Source: Candidatus Margulisiibacteriota bacterium
GTDB lineage: Bacteria; Margulisbacteria; Termititenacia; Termititenacales; Termititenacaceae
NCBI GenBank assembly: GCA_031279615.1
Contig: JAITIE010000130.1
Location: 1-6,513 of the forward strand
Length of the DNA stretch: 6,513 nt
Reading direction: 5' to 3'
Part shown: positions 5,667-6,513 of the stretch, piece after piece
How positions within the stretch are numbered: position 1 is the stretch's first letter
How the letters are laid out: every line of letters starts with the position of its first letter
Notes under the pieces: generated by a model
What the model saw: only the letters and a program-made list of their open reading frames with translations
Databases searched by the model: none
Told to the model about the DNA's origin: nothing
Position numbers and translations under genes: made by a program

Positions 5667-6513
5667 TTATAAAATCGCCAATTCCGGACATTCTTTTTTT
5701 AGTTTTCTGCGCAGAACCGGCACGATGATTTCCTCGGTCTCACGATGGCCGCAAATTTTTAATTCCAGCCCCAGCTCCTCGGCCAAAAGCTGATCGTGAT
5801 AACCGGCCTCGCCCACGATCAACAATTCCGCGCCTTTATCGTAAGCTTTGGACACCAAAGAACCGCCGGAGCCGGAACACACTGCGATTTTCTTATACCG
5901 GGTATATTGCGAATTTTTTTCTGGCCGGCCAATCAGCCCGATGCCGTAAACGCGCCCGCTGTTGCGCAAAGGATACAAATCGTAAGCGATTTCCTCATAA
6001 GGATGTTTGGCTCTGACCGCGTTGAGCAGAGCGCCGATTTTCTCCTCCGCGATTATCGTCTCGATCCTGACCTCCTCGGCTTTCGCCAATTCACCCTCTC
6101 TGCCAAGATACGGTTTGGCGCCGCGCAGCGGGCGAAAGGTGCCCGTGCCGTCCAGCCGGAAAGTGCAGTCCGAGTAATTGCCGATATGTCCGCCGCCCGC
6201 CGCGGCAATAGCTCCATGCACGGCCTCGACCGCCTCGCGCGGCGTAAAGACCACATATTTATAGAGCTGTTCTTTATAAGTCGGCTCCAGCGTCTCGCAT
6301 TTTTGCGGGTCCAGGCCGCACTGTCTGGCCAGCGTCCAGTTCACGCCGTCAGGAGCGGCGTCCAGATTGGTGTGCGCGACAAAAACCGCAATATTATTCC
6401 GAATAAGTTTGGCAATATTTTTGCCCGGCGGACGCCGCAGATCGATGCTGTCCAGTGGCCGGAAAAACAATGCGTGATGCGCGACAATTAAATCCGCTTT
6501 TTGCCTGACCGCC
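5667..6513 (-). CDS. Nif3-like dinuclear metal-centre protein with CutA-like insert (5' end beyond window)
   Basis: Partial gene of the NIF3/YbgI/YqfO family; the reading frame stays open through the right edge, so its start lies outside. About 281 residues are visible, numbered here from the first complete codon (6512). Metal-site landmarks are ADLIVAHHALFF with H12-H13, AHTNLD with H47 and D51, YHD with H239, and GHRETE with H256 and E260. An insert from about 84 to 184 contains YKYVVFTP, GGGHIGNYSDC and HPYEEIAYDLYPL, the CutA/PII-like domain found in the longer YqfO forms. The family has been called GTP cyclohydrolase I type 2, but its true reaction is unsettled. A TTG at 6470 is open as a start, but it would cut off the conserved HH, so I reject it. 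The stop lies 40 bases before the M15 gene with no terminator between, so it may share a transcript with it. Confidence 0.95.
   Translation of the reverse strand, partial: AVRQKADLIVAHHALFFRPLDSIDLRRPPGKNIAKLIRNNIAVFVAHTNLDAAPDGVNWTLARQCGLDPQKCETLEPTYKEQLYKYVVFTPREAVEAVHGAIAAAGGGHIGNYSDCTFRLDGTGTFRPLRGAKPYLGREGELAKAEEVRIETIIAEEKIGALLNAVRAKHPYEEIAYDLYPLRNSGRVYGIGLIGRPEKNSQYTRYKKIAVCSGSGGSLVSKAYDKGAELLIVGEAGYHDQLLAEELGLELKICGHRETEEIIVPVLRRKLKKECPELAIL

Noticed and set aside
5252..5728. A rightward open frame of 158 codons across the nif3-peptidase gap
   Set aside because: It is antisense to the M15 gene and its promoter region, with no Shine-Dalgarno or family resemblance.
5796..6491. A rightward open frame of 231 codons opposite the nif3-like gene
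   Set aside because: It lies antisense to conserved metal-site codons and shows no recognisable domain; the GC-rich third positions of the real gene explain the openness.

Overview
The window is ordinary bacterial chromosome with about six protein genes, all of moderately GC-rich coding character, separated by short AT-rich gaps. The gene set is a PriA-type helicase, an antiporter-like membrane protein, LeuB, a DUF1858 redox-disulfide protein, a Xer recombinase, an M15-type peptidase and a Nif3-like protein. It suggests a free-living or lightly reduced bacterium that makes its own leucine. The DUF1858 (hybrid-cluster-protein-associated) protein is most common in anaerobes, so an anaerobic lineage is likely. 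The sequence alone does not fix a phylum. No insertion sequence with a transposase, CRISPR array, tRNA or rRNA is visible.

Layout. Positions 4-35 hold an intrinsic terminator for a rightward gene that lies off the left edge. Leftward from 2738 to 50 run two tightly coupled genes: a polytopic membrane protein resembling the cation:proton antiporter fold, then a PriA helicase. The PriA begins at its helicase core and lacks the usual N-terminal DNA-binding region. A 65-bp divergent promoter region (2739-2803) separates them from rightward leuB (2804-3868). After leuB comes an AT-rich 121-bp gap containing a large nested inverted repeat (3870-3965) and a strong Shine-Dalgarno. The small DUF1858 gene (3990-4190) follows. 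Convergent to it is a leftward cluster, in transcription order: nif3-like (running off the right edge), M15-type peptidase, and Xer recombinase, which ends at 4236 over a possible terminator.

How the genes relate. PriA (replication restart) and Xer (dimer resolution) are both chromosome-maintenance functions. LeuB is a single leucine-biosynthesis gene without leuA/C/D beside it. The other genes have no obvious shared pathway. Junctions are tight: TGATATG between membrane protein and priA, and TGATG between peptidase and xer. Both imply translational coupling. The two rightward genes have strong Shine-Dalgarno sequences, whereas the four leftward starts that can be seen have none. Two of those sit so close to a -10 box that their mRNAs may be almost leaderless.

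The points most worth a second look are the N-terminally short PriA with a DEEQ motif II, the antiporter-like protein that lacks the acidic pair, the nested palindrome upstream of the DUF1858 gene, and the leaderless-type starts.
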